Below, one piece after another: positions 1-6,069 of a stretch of 9,414 bases of DNA; within the stretch, counting starts at the first letter, position 1, and every line of letters begins with the position of its first letter. This DNA comes from Burkholderiales bacterium (GTDB lineage: Bacteria; Pseudomonadota; Gammaproteobacteria; Burkholderiales; Usitatibacteraceae), in contig JACMOJ010000352.1 of NCBI GenBank assembly GCA_014378085.1, positions 1 through 9,414 on the forward strand, given 5' to 3'. The position numbers were made by a program, and so were the translations under genes. The notes beneath the pieces are model-generated. The model was not told where the DNA came from. It searched no databases and saw only the letters and a program-made list of their open reading frames with translations.

Positions 1-2
1 CA

Positions 3-659
3 CCTGAAAAGCAGCGCCAAATTAGTGATGCAGACAATCGTCAAGCGAAATTTAAGCCAAACAAAATTGCGGTTGAAATGGTTGCCGATCAAGCGGACAT
101 GACCACAAGTAATTTCGCAAAATTTAGCGAGGAATCGCTCAAAAAAGATGCCAACGAAATTACGCAAATCGCCTTTCGGATGGCGAGCCAGTTAGGGCAT
201 AAGGTGGTCTATGCAATCGATGAGAAAAGCGAAACAATTGATTACTTTCCGTACAATAAAGTTGTCGAATTTGCGAAGGCAAACAATCAACAAGCAATAC
301 TTGAAGCGGGAGACGCTTACGGTAAGCGCTGGACAAGTGAGTTTGAGCGCGAGCAAAAAATAAAAACAGTAAGCCAGCTCTTGGCCAATATCAATAAGCC
401 GTCGTACGGGCAGACCGAAATGGCACAGTTTTACTATCCGCTCTTGGCCATCGGCGACAGCAAGACACAAAACGGCGCAGAATTAAATGCTGCTTGGTAC
501 CAACGCAACGCCAAAATAATAGCCAAGCTACACCAAACAGCCAAGCCGGGCGACAAAATCATGGTGCTGTTCGGCGCTGGGCACAACTATTGGCTGCGCC
601 ACTTTATAAAAGAAATGCCTGGCTATCAATTAGTTGAAGCGTACAACTATCTCAAGTAA
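3..659 (+). CDS. DUF5694 family protein, 3' part (5' end outside the window)
   Basis: The frame is open from the left edge, so the ATG at 78 is internal and the start is missing. The visible ~218 codons begin PEKQRQISDADNRQAKF and run into the family-typical KIAVE stretch. The C-terminus reads MVLFGAGHNYWLRHF followed by a short region ending YNYLK. The GAGH...LR end resembles DUF5694 proteins and, more distantly, the closing motif of TraB/GumN (Tiki-like) proteins; the N-terminal GTFHF-type motif expected in this family would lie upstream of the window. The biochemical role of DUF5694 is not established, and none is assigned here. The gene is richer in A and T than the right half of the window, consistent with an accessory gene. 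The stop codon lies inside a 12-bp perfect palindrome (656-667). Family call is by recognition of the C-terminal motifs only. Confidence 0.72.
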   Translation, partial: PEKQRQISDADNRQAKFKPNKIAVEMVADQADMTTSNFAKFSEESLKKDANEITQIAFRMASQLGHKVVYAIDEKSETIDYFPYNKVVEFAKANNQQAILEAGDAYGKRWTSEFEREQKIKTVSQLLANINKPSYGQTEMAQFYYPLLAIGDSKTQNGAELNAAWYQRNAKIIAKLHQTAKPGDKIMVLFGAGHNYWLRHFIKEMPGYQLVEAYNYLK

Positions 660-667
660 ACGTTTAC
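656..667. promoter_or_regulatory. 12-bp perfect palindrome GTAAACGTTTAC over the DUF5694 stop codon
   Basis: The sequence equals its own reverse complement with no loop, so it is not a terminator hairpin. The AAACGTTT core is what LacI/GalR-family operators usually look like. No LacI-type regulator is in the window, and the site sits at a gene end rather than in an obvious promoter, so the role is uncertain. Confidence 0.25.
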
Positions 668-689
668 CGCTAGTCGCAGTCGATTAATC

Positions 690-781
690 ATAGGGGTCAG
701 CGACAAGTTTTCTTTCCCCGCGAATGATACGAAGATGAGATCAAAGTAGACGTAGGGTGGCCGCGCTCCTCATTGCCCACC
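690..781. repeat. Degenerate intergenic palindromic repeats (REP-like remnants)
   Basis: Two pieces look like common proteobacterial intergenic repeats. At 690-712 ATAGGGGTCAGCGACAAG resembles the GGGGTCAG-type motif often seen beside REP-associated transposase genes. At 750-783 GTAGGGTGG ... TTGCCCACC resembles a widespread GTAGGGTGG/CCCACC palindrome, here with only a 5-bp perfect stem (756-760 with 777-781). There is no gene in 660-953 and no coding signal that I can support. The repeat family assignment is from memory of the motifs. Confidence 0.35.
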
Positions 782-816
782 AACTGCGCCGCATCAGCGA
801 AACTCTCAGTCGAATG

Positions 817-940
817 ATAGGGGAGAGACCACGATTAATTTTAAGCTTCATGCTCAGCTACTTCATTCGTTACGGCGATCGTCCCTGAATAGGTTTACTT
901 TTATCTTGAAGCCAGGAAACAATTGTGGTTTGTCCCCTAT
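817..940. mobile_element. 124-bp inverted-repeat element, REP/RAYT-associated type
   Basis: The ends form an imperfect inverted repeat: 817-836 (ATAGGGGAGAGACCACGATT) against the reverse complement of 921-940, 17 of 20 positions identical. Each copy is close to the motif ATAGGGGACAGACCACGATT, which I recognise as a frequent repeat in proteobacterial intergenic regions. No transposase is encoded inside. The right end lies 14 bp before the open remnant of a DUF4160-like gene, so this element is a plausible agent of that gene's truncation. Confidence 0.4.
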
Positions 941-953
941 TGCGCTCCGTTAA

Positions 954-1034
954 TTTCCGAGTGATGCCGAGAAGCTCGTGGAGGTGCACAAGAAGGAGAT
1001 AGAAAATGCCTGGCACGTTCACTTCCCAAGCTGA
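954..1034 (+). pseudogene. C-terminal remnant of a DUF4160-like gene
   Basis: The frame starting at 954 is open after an in-frame TAA at 951 and ends at the TGA at 1032-1034. It encodes about 26 residues, FPSDAEKLVEVHKKEIENAW followed by HVHFPS. This looks like the tail of DUF4160 proteins, which typically ends with a helix and an AWH-x-HF-like motif. DUF4160 genes are commonly followed by, and overlap, a DUF2442 gene, and here the remnant overlaps the DUF2442 start by 29 bp in another frame. The upstream body of the gene is missing or scrambled; a weakly similar stretch in a different frame (about 900-960, LEARKQLWFVPY) may be part of it. The call rests on a short tail plus gene order. Confidence 0.5.
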
Positions 1035-1314
1035 AGTTGCTCATGTCTCAACGCATGGTCTGTGGCTGCTGGTCGGCGACGAAGAACTTTTCCTCTCGTT
1101 TGTGGACTTCCCTTGGTTCAAGGACGCAACGATCGCGGAACTTTTTAATGTTGAGCACCCGGCCGACAATCATCTTTACTGGCCGTCGCTTGACGTTGAT
1201 CTCGCTGTTGAGTCGATTCGCAACCCGTCCGCGTTTCCGTTGGTGGCAATTGTGCGCGCTGCAATCCTAAGCCGGGCGATCATGCGTCTATTTCCCGACG
1301 AGGGGCTTCAATAG
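1006..1314 (+). CDS. DUF2442 domain-containing protein
   Basis: A 102-residue protein of unknown function. The family pattern is clear: a V-S-x-HGLWLLV-x-DEELFL strand region (about residues 14-31), then DFPWFKDA (34-41), NVEHP (48-52), and the closing LYWPSLDVDLAVESI (57-71) with PLVA (78-81). Many family members end shortly after PLVA. This one continues for about 20 residues (IVRAAILSRAIMRLF...), which may be an acquired tail. The start at 1006 is supported by a strong Shine-Dalgarno AAGGAG at 993-998, seven bases upstream; that signal lies inside the DUF4160-like remnant. DUF2442 is usually the downstream partner of DUF4160, sometimes discussed as a toxin-antitoxin-like pair, so this may be an orphaned partner. 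The stop overlaps the convergent lipoprotein gene by 7 bp. Confidence 0.85.
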   Translation: MPGTFTSQAEVAHVSTHGLWLLVGDEELFLSFVDFPWFKDATIAELFNVEHPADNHLYWPSLDVDLAVESIRNPSAFPLVAIVRAAILSRAIMRLFPDEGLQ

Positions 1315-1763
1315 CGCGAAATATTGTTGCCTTCTACGCGAACCCGGTCGCCGGTGCGCAGGTCTGTTATGTTTTCTGTCGTCATCGTCTGGTTTGAGCC
1401 GCTGTTTGTGCGTACCGTGACGCGGAAGGTTTCATGGTCTGCGCGACGCCGTTGCTGCACCTGATTGCCCGCATAGGCACCACCGACAGCGCCGACCACG
1501 GAAGCGGCTGTGTTGCCGGTGCCCCCGCCGATCTGATGGCCGATGATGCCGCCAATAATGCCGCCGATTACCGTACCGGCCACATTGCTGGAGTCGTTTC
1601 GGCTAATCACTTCGATCCGTTCCACGGTTCCGGTATACGAATTTTGTGATTGGTAATTTTGCGATTGATAGGGCTGCGTCTGATAAGTGGGCTGATTAGC
1701 GCAGCCAGCGAGAAGGGCTGCTCCGGCGAACATCGTAATGCCAAGCGTGGGTAAATTTTTCAT
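1308..1763 (-). CDS. Glycine-zipper 2TM outer-membrane lipoprotein (SlyB/17-kDa antigen type)
   Basis: A 151-residue lipoprotein precursor. The chosen start (1763) gives a clean signal peptide, MKNLPTLGITMFAGAALLAG, with a LAGC lipobox and lipidated Cys21; Ala at the next position fits outer-membrane sorting. A Q/N/Y-rich linker follows (about residues 22-43, with repeats of YQSQN type), then a VERIEVISR strand. The glycine-zipper pair spans about 63-103 (VAGTVIGGIIGGIIGHQIGG, then SVVGAVGGAYAG), the hallmark of Rick_17kDa_Anti/SlyB-type proteins. The end is a small beta region closing with DLRTGDRVRVEGNNISRY. A Shine-Dalgarno AAGGA sits 8 bases upstream (1771-1775, read on the minus strand); a longer frame starting at 1859 has neither this signal nor a usable signal peptide. 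The likely role is envelope integrity, inferred from the family. I found no convincing -35/-10 pair for it. Confidence 0.88.
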   Translation of the reverse strand: MKNLPTLGITMFAGAALLAGCANQPTYQTQPYQSQNYQSQNSYTGTVERIEVISRNDSSNVAGTVIGGIIGGIIGHQIGGGTGNTAASVVGAVGGAYAGNQVQQRRRADHETFRVTVRTNSGSNQTMTTENITDLRTGDRVRVEGNNISRY

Positions 1764-1956
1764 GTTGAATTCCTTTGGTGTAATGAAGCACAAGGGATGT
1801 GTCTTCTTTATGTAAGTAAAGATTAGAGTGGACGTGGGGCGGGGTCTGTGCGCCGTCAAACAAAGCGCTTGGCGCCCACTCGCAGGCTAATGGCTGTAAT
1901 CCGGTCTCTTGCCATGAGGGTAAGGCTCGATATGTTTGCAAAGACGATTGACATGA

Positions 1957-1986
1957 AAAATGTGAGCCACTTTTGATTCACATTTT
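1957..1986. repeat. 9-bp perfect inverted repeat in the lipoprotein/vapB intergenic region
   Basis: AAAATGTGA (1957-1965) and TCACATTTT (1978-1986) are exact reverse complements with a 12-nt loop. A possible plus-strand promoter overlaps it: TTGACA at 1948-1953, then an 18-bp spacer and TTTGAT at 1972-1977 inside the repeat. The stretch 1764-2113 (350 bp) otherwise shows no gene I can support, apart from the vapBC promoter at its right end. Operator or RNA hairpin are both possible. Confidence 0.4.
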
Positions 1987-2078
1987 CTTGTCCCGGCAAG
2001 CGGATCCTAGGCGTCTGTTCCGCATCAGCTTCATCTTTGCGTGAATTCGCGCAACTGGCGGCTCCCCGCAGTGTCGAT

Positions 2079-2116
2079 TTGACACTCATCCATTACCGTA
2101 GTAATGTATTTGGATG
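2079..2116 (+). promoter_or_regulatory. vapBC promoter with overlapping operator palindrome
   Basis: A perfect -35 TTGACA at 2079-2084 is followed by a 17-bp spacer and a weaker -10 TAATGT at 2102-2107. The palindrome CATTAC-CGTA-GTAATG (2091-2106, 6-bp arms) covers most of the -10, and a second pair CATCC/GGATG (2087-2091, 2112-2116) surrounds it. AbrB-type antitoxins usually repress their own operon, so this is a natural operator. The expected transcription start would be at or within a few bases of the vapB ATG at 2114, and there is no Shine-Dalgarno, which suggests a leaderless mRNA. Confidence 0.55.
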
Positions 2117-2374
2117 GTTATTGCACAATCAAAGATTACAACCCAAGGGCAAATTTCCATTCCGGCGGAGGTGCGTAAAAAGCTGGGCGTCGGCCCGGGG
2201 GCACTGATCGAGTGGGACGAGCGTGACGATCAAGTCGTCGTCCGGCGTGCGGGACTGCATACTTTCGTAGAAGTGCATGCGGCATTGTTTGGCAGCTCGG
2301 CCAAAACGAAGACATCAATTAACGTTAAAGCGGGCATAAAACAGTACATGCAAAAGCGTCATGCGCGCGGTTGA
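2114..2374 (+). CDS. vapB: AbrB/MazE-fold antitoxin (VapB type)
   Basis: An 86-residue antitoxin. The N-terminal half is a swapped-hairpin AbrB/SpoVT-like DNA-binding domain: SKITTQGQISIPAEVRKKLG (residues 6-25), then GALIEWDERDDQVVVRR (29-45), the standard pattern. The C-terminal ~40 residues (FVEVHAALFGSS... to KQYMQKRHARG) are basic and helical and would be the toxin-binding tail that masks VapC. The gene overlaps the downstream PIN toxin by 14 bp, the usual coupling that keeps antitoxin made first. There is no Shine-Dalgarno before the ATG. The promoter 7-35 bases upstream places the transcript start near the ATG, so leaderless translation is likely. Autorepression through the palindrome at 2091-2106 is expected from the family. 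Alternative names (MazE-like) describe the same fold; the PIN partner makes VapB the better label. Confidence 0.9.
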   Translation: MVIAQSKITTQGQISIPAEVRKKLGVGPGALIEWDERDDQVVVRRAGLHTFVEVHAALFGSSAKTKTSINVKAGIKQYMQKRHARG

Positions 2375-2741
2375 TACGAACCTGCTGGTGCGATTATTGG
2401 TGAGAGACAACGCCGCGCAGGTCAAGGCGGCCGAGGCATTCGTGGCGAACGGGGCGTGGGTATCAAACATCGTGCTGGTGGAAACGATCTGGGTACTCGA
2501 TGCGGTTTACAAACGGACACCAAGACAACTGGCGAAAGCAATTGCATTGCTGCTCAATCACGCCAGCCTCACCTTGGAGCATGTTGATGTTGTAGCGCGA
2601 GCGCTGGATGCGTTTCAGGCACGGCCGTCACTTGGATTTTCGGATTGCATTGTGCTGGAAATTGCGCGGAAGGCCGGGCATTTGCCGCTGGGCACGTTTG
2701 ACAAAGGGCTGGCGAAGTCGGGCGATACACACCGTCTTTGA
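2361..2741 (+). CDS. vapC: PIN-domain ribonuclease toxin (VapC type)
   Basis: A 126-residue PIN-domain protein of full family length. The four acidic residues of the active site are all visible: Asp5 in AVDTNLLVR, Glu41 in NIVLVETIWVL, Asp95 in GFSDCIVLE and Asp114 in LGTFDKGLAK, along with Asn7. VapC enzymes are Mg2+-dependent endoribonucleases that cut tRNA or rRNA sites and stop translation; the antitoxin binds and inhibits them. The start MRAVDTN overlaps the end of vapB by 14 bp in another frame, so the two are co-transcribed and probably translationally coupled. All catalytic positions are intact, so the toxin should be functional. The specific RNA target cannot be read from sequence. 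No clear terminator follows in the 117-bp gap before the convergent fadD. Confidence 0.92.
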   Translation: MRAVDTNLLVRLLVRDNAAQVKAAEAFVANGAWVSNIVLVETIWVLDAVYKRTPRQLAKAIALLLNHASLTLEHVDVVARALDAFQARPSLGFSDCIVLEIARKAGHLPLGTFDKGLAKSGDTHRL

Positions 2742-2858
2742 GGTGGACGCCCATTAAGCACTTGACGAGCGGCGACGCTAGAGATTACCGAATGAAACCC
2801 TAGTAAGGACGGCTGCGTTCAAGCAAAAAGTGCTGAAAACGCCCGCCAATAAACGACT

Positions 2859-4565
2859 TTACGACTTTAGTAACGGCTCTTTATCCCGCAGCTCTCGCCG
2901 CAAAATTTTGCCGACGTTGGTCTTGGGAAGGATCTCGCGAAAGACGATGAACTTTGGGTTTTTGTAGCCGGTCATGTTTTCGCGGCAGTAGTTTCGCACG
3001 GTTTCTTCGCTGAGTGCCGGGTCACTTTTGACAATAAAGAGTTTCACGGTTTCGCCGGTCTTTTCGTCGGGCACGCCAATGGCGGCGCATTCGAGTACGC
3101 CGGGGCAGCTCGCCACCACATCTTCAATTTCATTCGGGTAAACGTTGAAGCCCGAGACCAGAATCATGTCCTTCTTGCGGTCCACAATTTTCACGTGGCC
3201 ATTCGGCAGCATGATGCCAATATCGCCTGACTTCAAAAATCCATCACGCGTCATCACAGCGGCGGTGTCTTGCGGCCGCTGCCAATAGCCACGCATCACC
3301 TGCGGGCCGCGAATGCAAATCTCACCTGCGCTACCGAGTGCCACTTCATTTTCGTCGTCGTCGCGAATCGAAATTTCGGTCGAGGGCATCGGCATACCGA
3401 CGTCCCCCGTATATTCGGTGGTCATAACCGGGTTACAGGTTGCGCCGGAGGATGTTTCTGTCAGGCCATACCCTTCCACAATGGGCGTTCGTGTCAGGTT
3501 CAGCCACTTTTCAGAAACCGCACGTTGCACCGCCATGCCGCCACCGTTGGAAACACGCAGGTCGGAAAAATCCAGCTCGCGAAAACCGGAGTGATTCACT
3601 AAGCTATTGAACATCGTGTTCACTGCCGGCAAGATGTTGAACTTGTGTTTACCGATGGTTTTCACCATGCTGTCCAGATCACGCGGGTTGGGGATGAGGA
3701 TGTTGTGGCCGCCCATCTTAATGGCGAGCCACATACACGTGACCAACGAAAAGATGTGATACATCGGTAGCGCGCAAACGATGACCATCGGGTCCGGAGG
3801 AGGGCCTTTTGTGGTGTCCACAATTGCGGGGTTTAGCCAAGCTTCTGAGACGAGGCAATTGCCGTAGATGTTTTCGTGGACGAGAACAGCGCCTTTCGAA
3901 ACACCAGTCGTGCCACCGGTGTATTGCAGGAACGCGACATCTTCCGGGCCGAGGGTTGGGCGCTTAAGCGTCATGCGGTGACCGCTGGCGATGGTGTCGT
4001 TAAAGGCGATGTGGCCGGGCAGGTGGTACGCTGGAACAGCTTTTTTGACCTTGCGCACCACGAAGTTGGTGATGAGCCCTTTCGGAAAACCGAGCAGGTC
4101 ACCGACGCTGGCCACCACCACGTGCTTGATGGCGCTGCGCGCGATCACACTTTGTAGCGTGGTTGCAAAGTTTTCTAATATGACGATGGCTTCAGCGCCG
4201 GAGTCGCTCAGTTGGTGTTCAAGTTCACGCGGTGTATACAGCGGATTGACGTTGACCACCACATATCCTGCTCGTAGTACACCCAAGATGGCAACCGGGT
4301 ATTGCAGCAGGTTGGGCATCATCAACGCAATACGCGCACCTTGTTGGAGGCCTAACGATTGCAGCCATGCGCCAAAGGCGGTCGAAAGTGTATCGACCTC
4401 TCGAAAGGTAAGTGTTTTATCGAGGCACGTGTACATCGCCCGATCACCGAATTTTGCAAATGACTCATCGGCCATTTCGAGAAGCGATGAATAACGTTTG
4501 AGATCAATTTCATGCGGGACACCCGCCGGGTAATGCTGCAGCCACCACTTGCTATTTGCTTCCAT
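2859..4565 (-). CDS. fadD: Long-chain fatty acid-CoA ligase (FadD type)
   Basis: A 568-residue ANL-superfamily acyl-CoA synthetase, close to the 561 of E. coli FadD. It activates a carboxylic acid with ATP and CoA through an acyl-adenylate. The N-terminus has the FadD-like WLQHYPAGVPHEID. Core motifs are all present: the P-loop YTGGTTGVSKG (residues 215-225), EGYGLTET (364-371), SGDIG (446-450), DRKKDMILVSGFNVYPNEIE (462-481), and the C-terminal catalytic lysine in VGKILRREL (Lys553). The start is supported by AGGAG nine bases upstream. It is the last gene of the minus-strand series and lies 222 bp after the acyl-CoA dehydrogenase; 141 bp of that gap plus the dehydrogenase end is an inserted MITE-like element. 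Exact chain length is not readable, and in this context a hydroxy acid is a reasonable alternative substrate (compare LvaE). A tandem AAAGTCGT repeat spans the stop codon. Confidence 0.93.
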   Translation of the reverse strand: MEANSKWWLQHYPAGVPHEIDLKRYSSLLEMADESFAKFGDRAMYTCLDKTLTFREVDTLSTAFGAWLQSLGLQQGARIALMMPNLLQYPVAILGVLRAGYVVVNVNPLYTPRELEHQLSDSGAEAIVILENFATTLQSVIARSAIKHVVVASVGDLLGFPKGLITNFVVRKVKKAVPAYHLPGHIAFNDTIASGHRMTLKRPTLGPEDVAFLQYTGGTTGVSKGAVLVHENIYGNCLVSEAWLNPAIVDTTKGPPPDPMVIVCALPMYHIFSLVTCMWLAIKMGGHNILIPNPRDLDSMVKTIGKHKFNILPAVNTMFNSLVNHSGFRELDFSDLRVSNGGGMAVQRAVSEKWLNLTRTPIVEGYGLTETSSGATCNPVMTTEYTGDVGMPMPSTEISIRDDDENEVALGSAGEICIRGPQVMRGYWQRPQDTAAVMTRDGFLKSGDIGIMLPNGHVKIVDRKKDMILVSGFNVYPNEIEDVVASCPGVLECAAIGVPDEKTGETVKLFIVKSDPALSEETVRNYCRENMTGYKNPKFIVFREILPKTNVGKILRRELRDKEPLLKS

Positions 4566-4657
4566 GCTGGAAGGCTCCTCTAGTTGTATTCGGCCGGCAA
4601 TCGAGTGCGGACTCGGTCTTCGTTTCTTTTTTTGTGCTGTCTATCTTACCGTTTTAA

Positions 4658-4798
4658 GGAAGTCTGGATTCAGTTCAGTTCTAAGCCAGACGAGGCGTGA
4701 GTATAAAAAATTCGACGCCGCATATGTCCGATATGTAAGGAGAGTTTTTTGTACGAGCAACAAGGTATGGCGACGAAATGGACTGAATCAGGGCTTCC
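4658..4798. mobile_element. 141-bp MITE-like element with IS5-type ends
   Basis: The left end reads GGAAGTCTGGATTCAGTTCA and the right end, on the opposite strand, GGAAGCCCTGATTCAGTCCA. Identity is 19 of 24 over the terminal repeats, with similarity fading by about base 34 (25 of 34). The flanks are TTAA (4654-4657) and TTAG (4799-4802, CTAA on the minus strand). Both fit the YTAR target of the IS5 subgroup and differ by one base, as for a decayed duplication. There is no transposase inside, only a short CATAT/ATATG inverted repeat and an AT-rich patch that could hold a weak minus-strand -10 (TATACT). The right end overlaps the last codons and stop of the acyl-CoA dehydrogenase gene. The family assignment is by end sequence and target only. 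Confidence 0.62.
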
Positions 4799-6041
4799 TT
4801 AGATATTTGCCAAGTTCCATCTTAGCCAATGACTGCCGATGCACTTCATCCGGGCCGTCCGCTAAACGTAACAACCGCGCCTGCGCGTAGGCAAACGCAA
4901 GCGGGAAATCATCCGACACACCGGCTCCGCCGTGGGCCTGTATTGCCCAATCGATGACCTGCTGCGCAACATTAGGTGCGACCACCTTGATCATCGCGAT
5001 TTCTGATCTCGCGATTTTGTTGCCGACGGTGTCCATCATGTACGCCGCCTTTAATGTCAACAGCCGCGCTTGGTCGATCATGCAGCGCGATTCGGCGATA
5101 CGCTCATGCCACACGCCCTGTGTCGAGAGCGGCTTGCCAAACGCCACACGGGCGGTCAGGCGCTCACACATAAGCTTTAAGGCGCGCTCAGAAAGGCCGA
5201 TTAAACGCATGCAGTGATGAATACGCCCCGGGCCTAAGCGACCCTGCGCGATTTCAAAGCCGCGTCCTTCGCCGAGCAAGATATTTTCGGCGGGCACCCG
5301 CACGCTTTCAAACAAAATCTCGCAGTGGCCGTGCGGCGCGTCGTCATAACCAAACACCGGCAGTGGGCGCACCACCGTGACGCCTAGCGTGTTGGCGGGA
5401 ACGATGATCATCGATTGCTGCGAGTGGGTTGGCGCATCCAGGTTCGCGTTGTGATCACTGCGGCCCATCACGATATACACCGCACAGCGCGGGTCACCCG
5501 CACCAGAAATCCACCACTTGCGGCCGTTGACAATGTAGTCGCCGTCTTTGCCACCACTGCGTTCAATGCGTGTTTCAATATTGGTGGCGTCACTGGAAGC
5601 GACACCTGGTTCAGTCATGGCAAATGCTGAACGGATTTGGCCTGCAAGCAGCGGCGCTAACCAAGTTGCCTTCTGTTGCTCGGTGCCGTACTGCGCAAAT
5701 ACCTCCATGTTGCCGGTATCGGGCGCGCTACAATTAAACACTTCGGGTGACCACGGCACACGGCCGGTGATCTCGGCAAGTGGGGCGTACTCTAAGTTGG
5801 TGAGACCTGCGCCATGGGTTTCGCTCGCCGCGCCTGGCATAAACAGATTCCACAAGCCCGCTGCTTGGGCTTTAGGTTTTAGTTCTTCGATGATGGCGGT
5901 AGGTGTCCAGCGTTTCCCCGCGCGTGTATTGGCCTCGATGTCTTGGTGGTAGCGATGTTCGTTCGGCATGATGTGTTCGGCAAAAAATGCCTCCATGCGC
6001 TGTTGCAGCTCGACCGACTTTGCGGAGTAGGAAAAGTCCAT
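4788..6041 (-). CDS. Acyl-CoA dehydrogenase, ACAD10/11 (LvaC) type
   Basis: A 417-residue flavoenzyme. Signature 1 is at residues 141-151 ([11 protein letters not shown]) and the substrate-adjacent [10 protein letters not shown] at 175-184. The second signature is [20 protein letters not shown] (368-387), followed by [20 protein letters not shown] (388-407). The GPDEVH ending in place of the YEGT of medium-chain enzymes is typical of the ACAD10/11 group. Relatives act with a neighbouring APH-type kinase on 4-hydroxyacyl-CoAs: the kinase phosphorylates the hydroxyl and the ACAD removes phosphate to leave an enoyl-CoA. The start at 6041 is preferred because AAGGG lies 7 bases upstream and the residues after it match the family start; the longer frame to 6089 would overlap the kinase gene. 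The last residues (RKP) and the stop come from the inserted element, not the ancestral gene. Confidence 0.88.
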   Translation of the reverse strand: MDFSYSAKSVELQQRMEAFFAEHIMPNEHRYHQDIEANTRAGKRWTPTAIIEELKPKAQAAGLWNLFMPGAASETHGAGLTNLEYAPLAEITGRVPWSPEVFNCSAPDTGNMEVFAQYGTEQQKATWLAPLLAGQIRSAFAMTEPGVASSDATNIETRIERSGGKDGDYIVNGRKWWISGAGDPRCAVYIVMGRSDHNANLDAPTHSQQSMIIVPANTLGVTVVRPLPVFGYDDAPHGHCEILFESVRVPAENILLGEGRGFEIAQGRLGPGRIHHCMRLIGLSERALKLMCERLTARVAFGKPLSTQGVWHERIAESRCMIDQARLLTLKAAYMMDTVGNKIARSEIAMIKVVAPNVAQQVIDWAIQAHGGAGVSDDFPLAFAYAQARLLRLADGPDEVHRQSLAKMELGKYLRKP

Positions 6042-6069
6042 CTTGTATCCCTTATTGTTTGCCGACCGA

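Noticed and set aside
1961..1982. CRP-like TGTGA...TCACA site
   Set aside because: The half-sites are 12 bases apart, not the 6 of a CRP site, so I do not call it CRP.
1856..2089. 77-codon minus-strand reading frame upstream of the lipoprotein gene
   Set aside because: No ribosome-binding site, no recognisable motif, and it runs over the inverted repeat at 1957-1986 and the vapBC promoter.
2742..2858. Terminator between vapC and fadD
   Set aside because: The only matching arms (AGCACTT at 2757-2763, AAGTGCT at 2828-2834) are 64 bases apart, with no compact G/C stem and T-run.
3991..4494. 167-codon plus-strand reading frame
   Set aside because: It lies fully opposite the well-supported fadD gene and has no protein-family features.
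4602..4615. CGAGT-GCGG-ACTCG hairpin before fadD as a terminator
   Set aside because: Only a 5-bp stem; the T-rich stretch lies on the plus-strand side about 10 bases away, where there is no gene to terminate.
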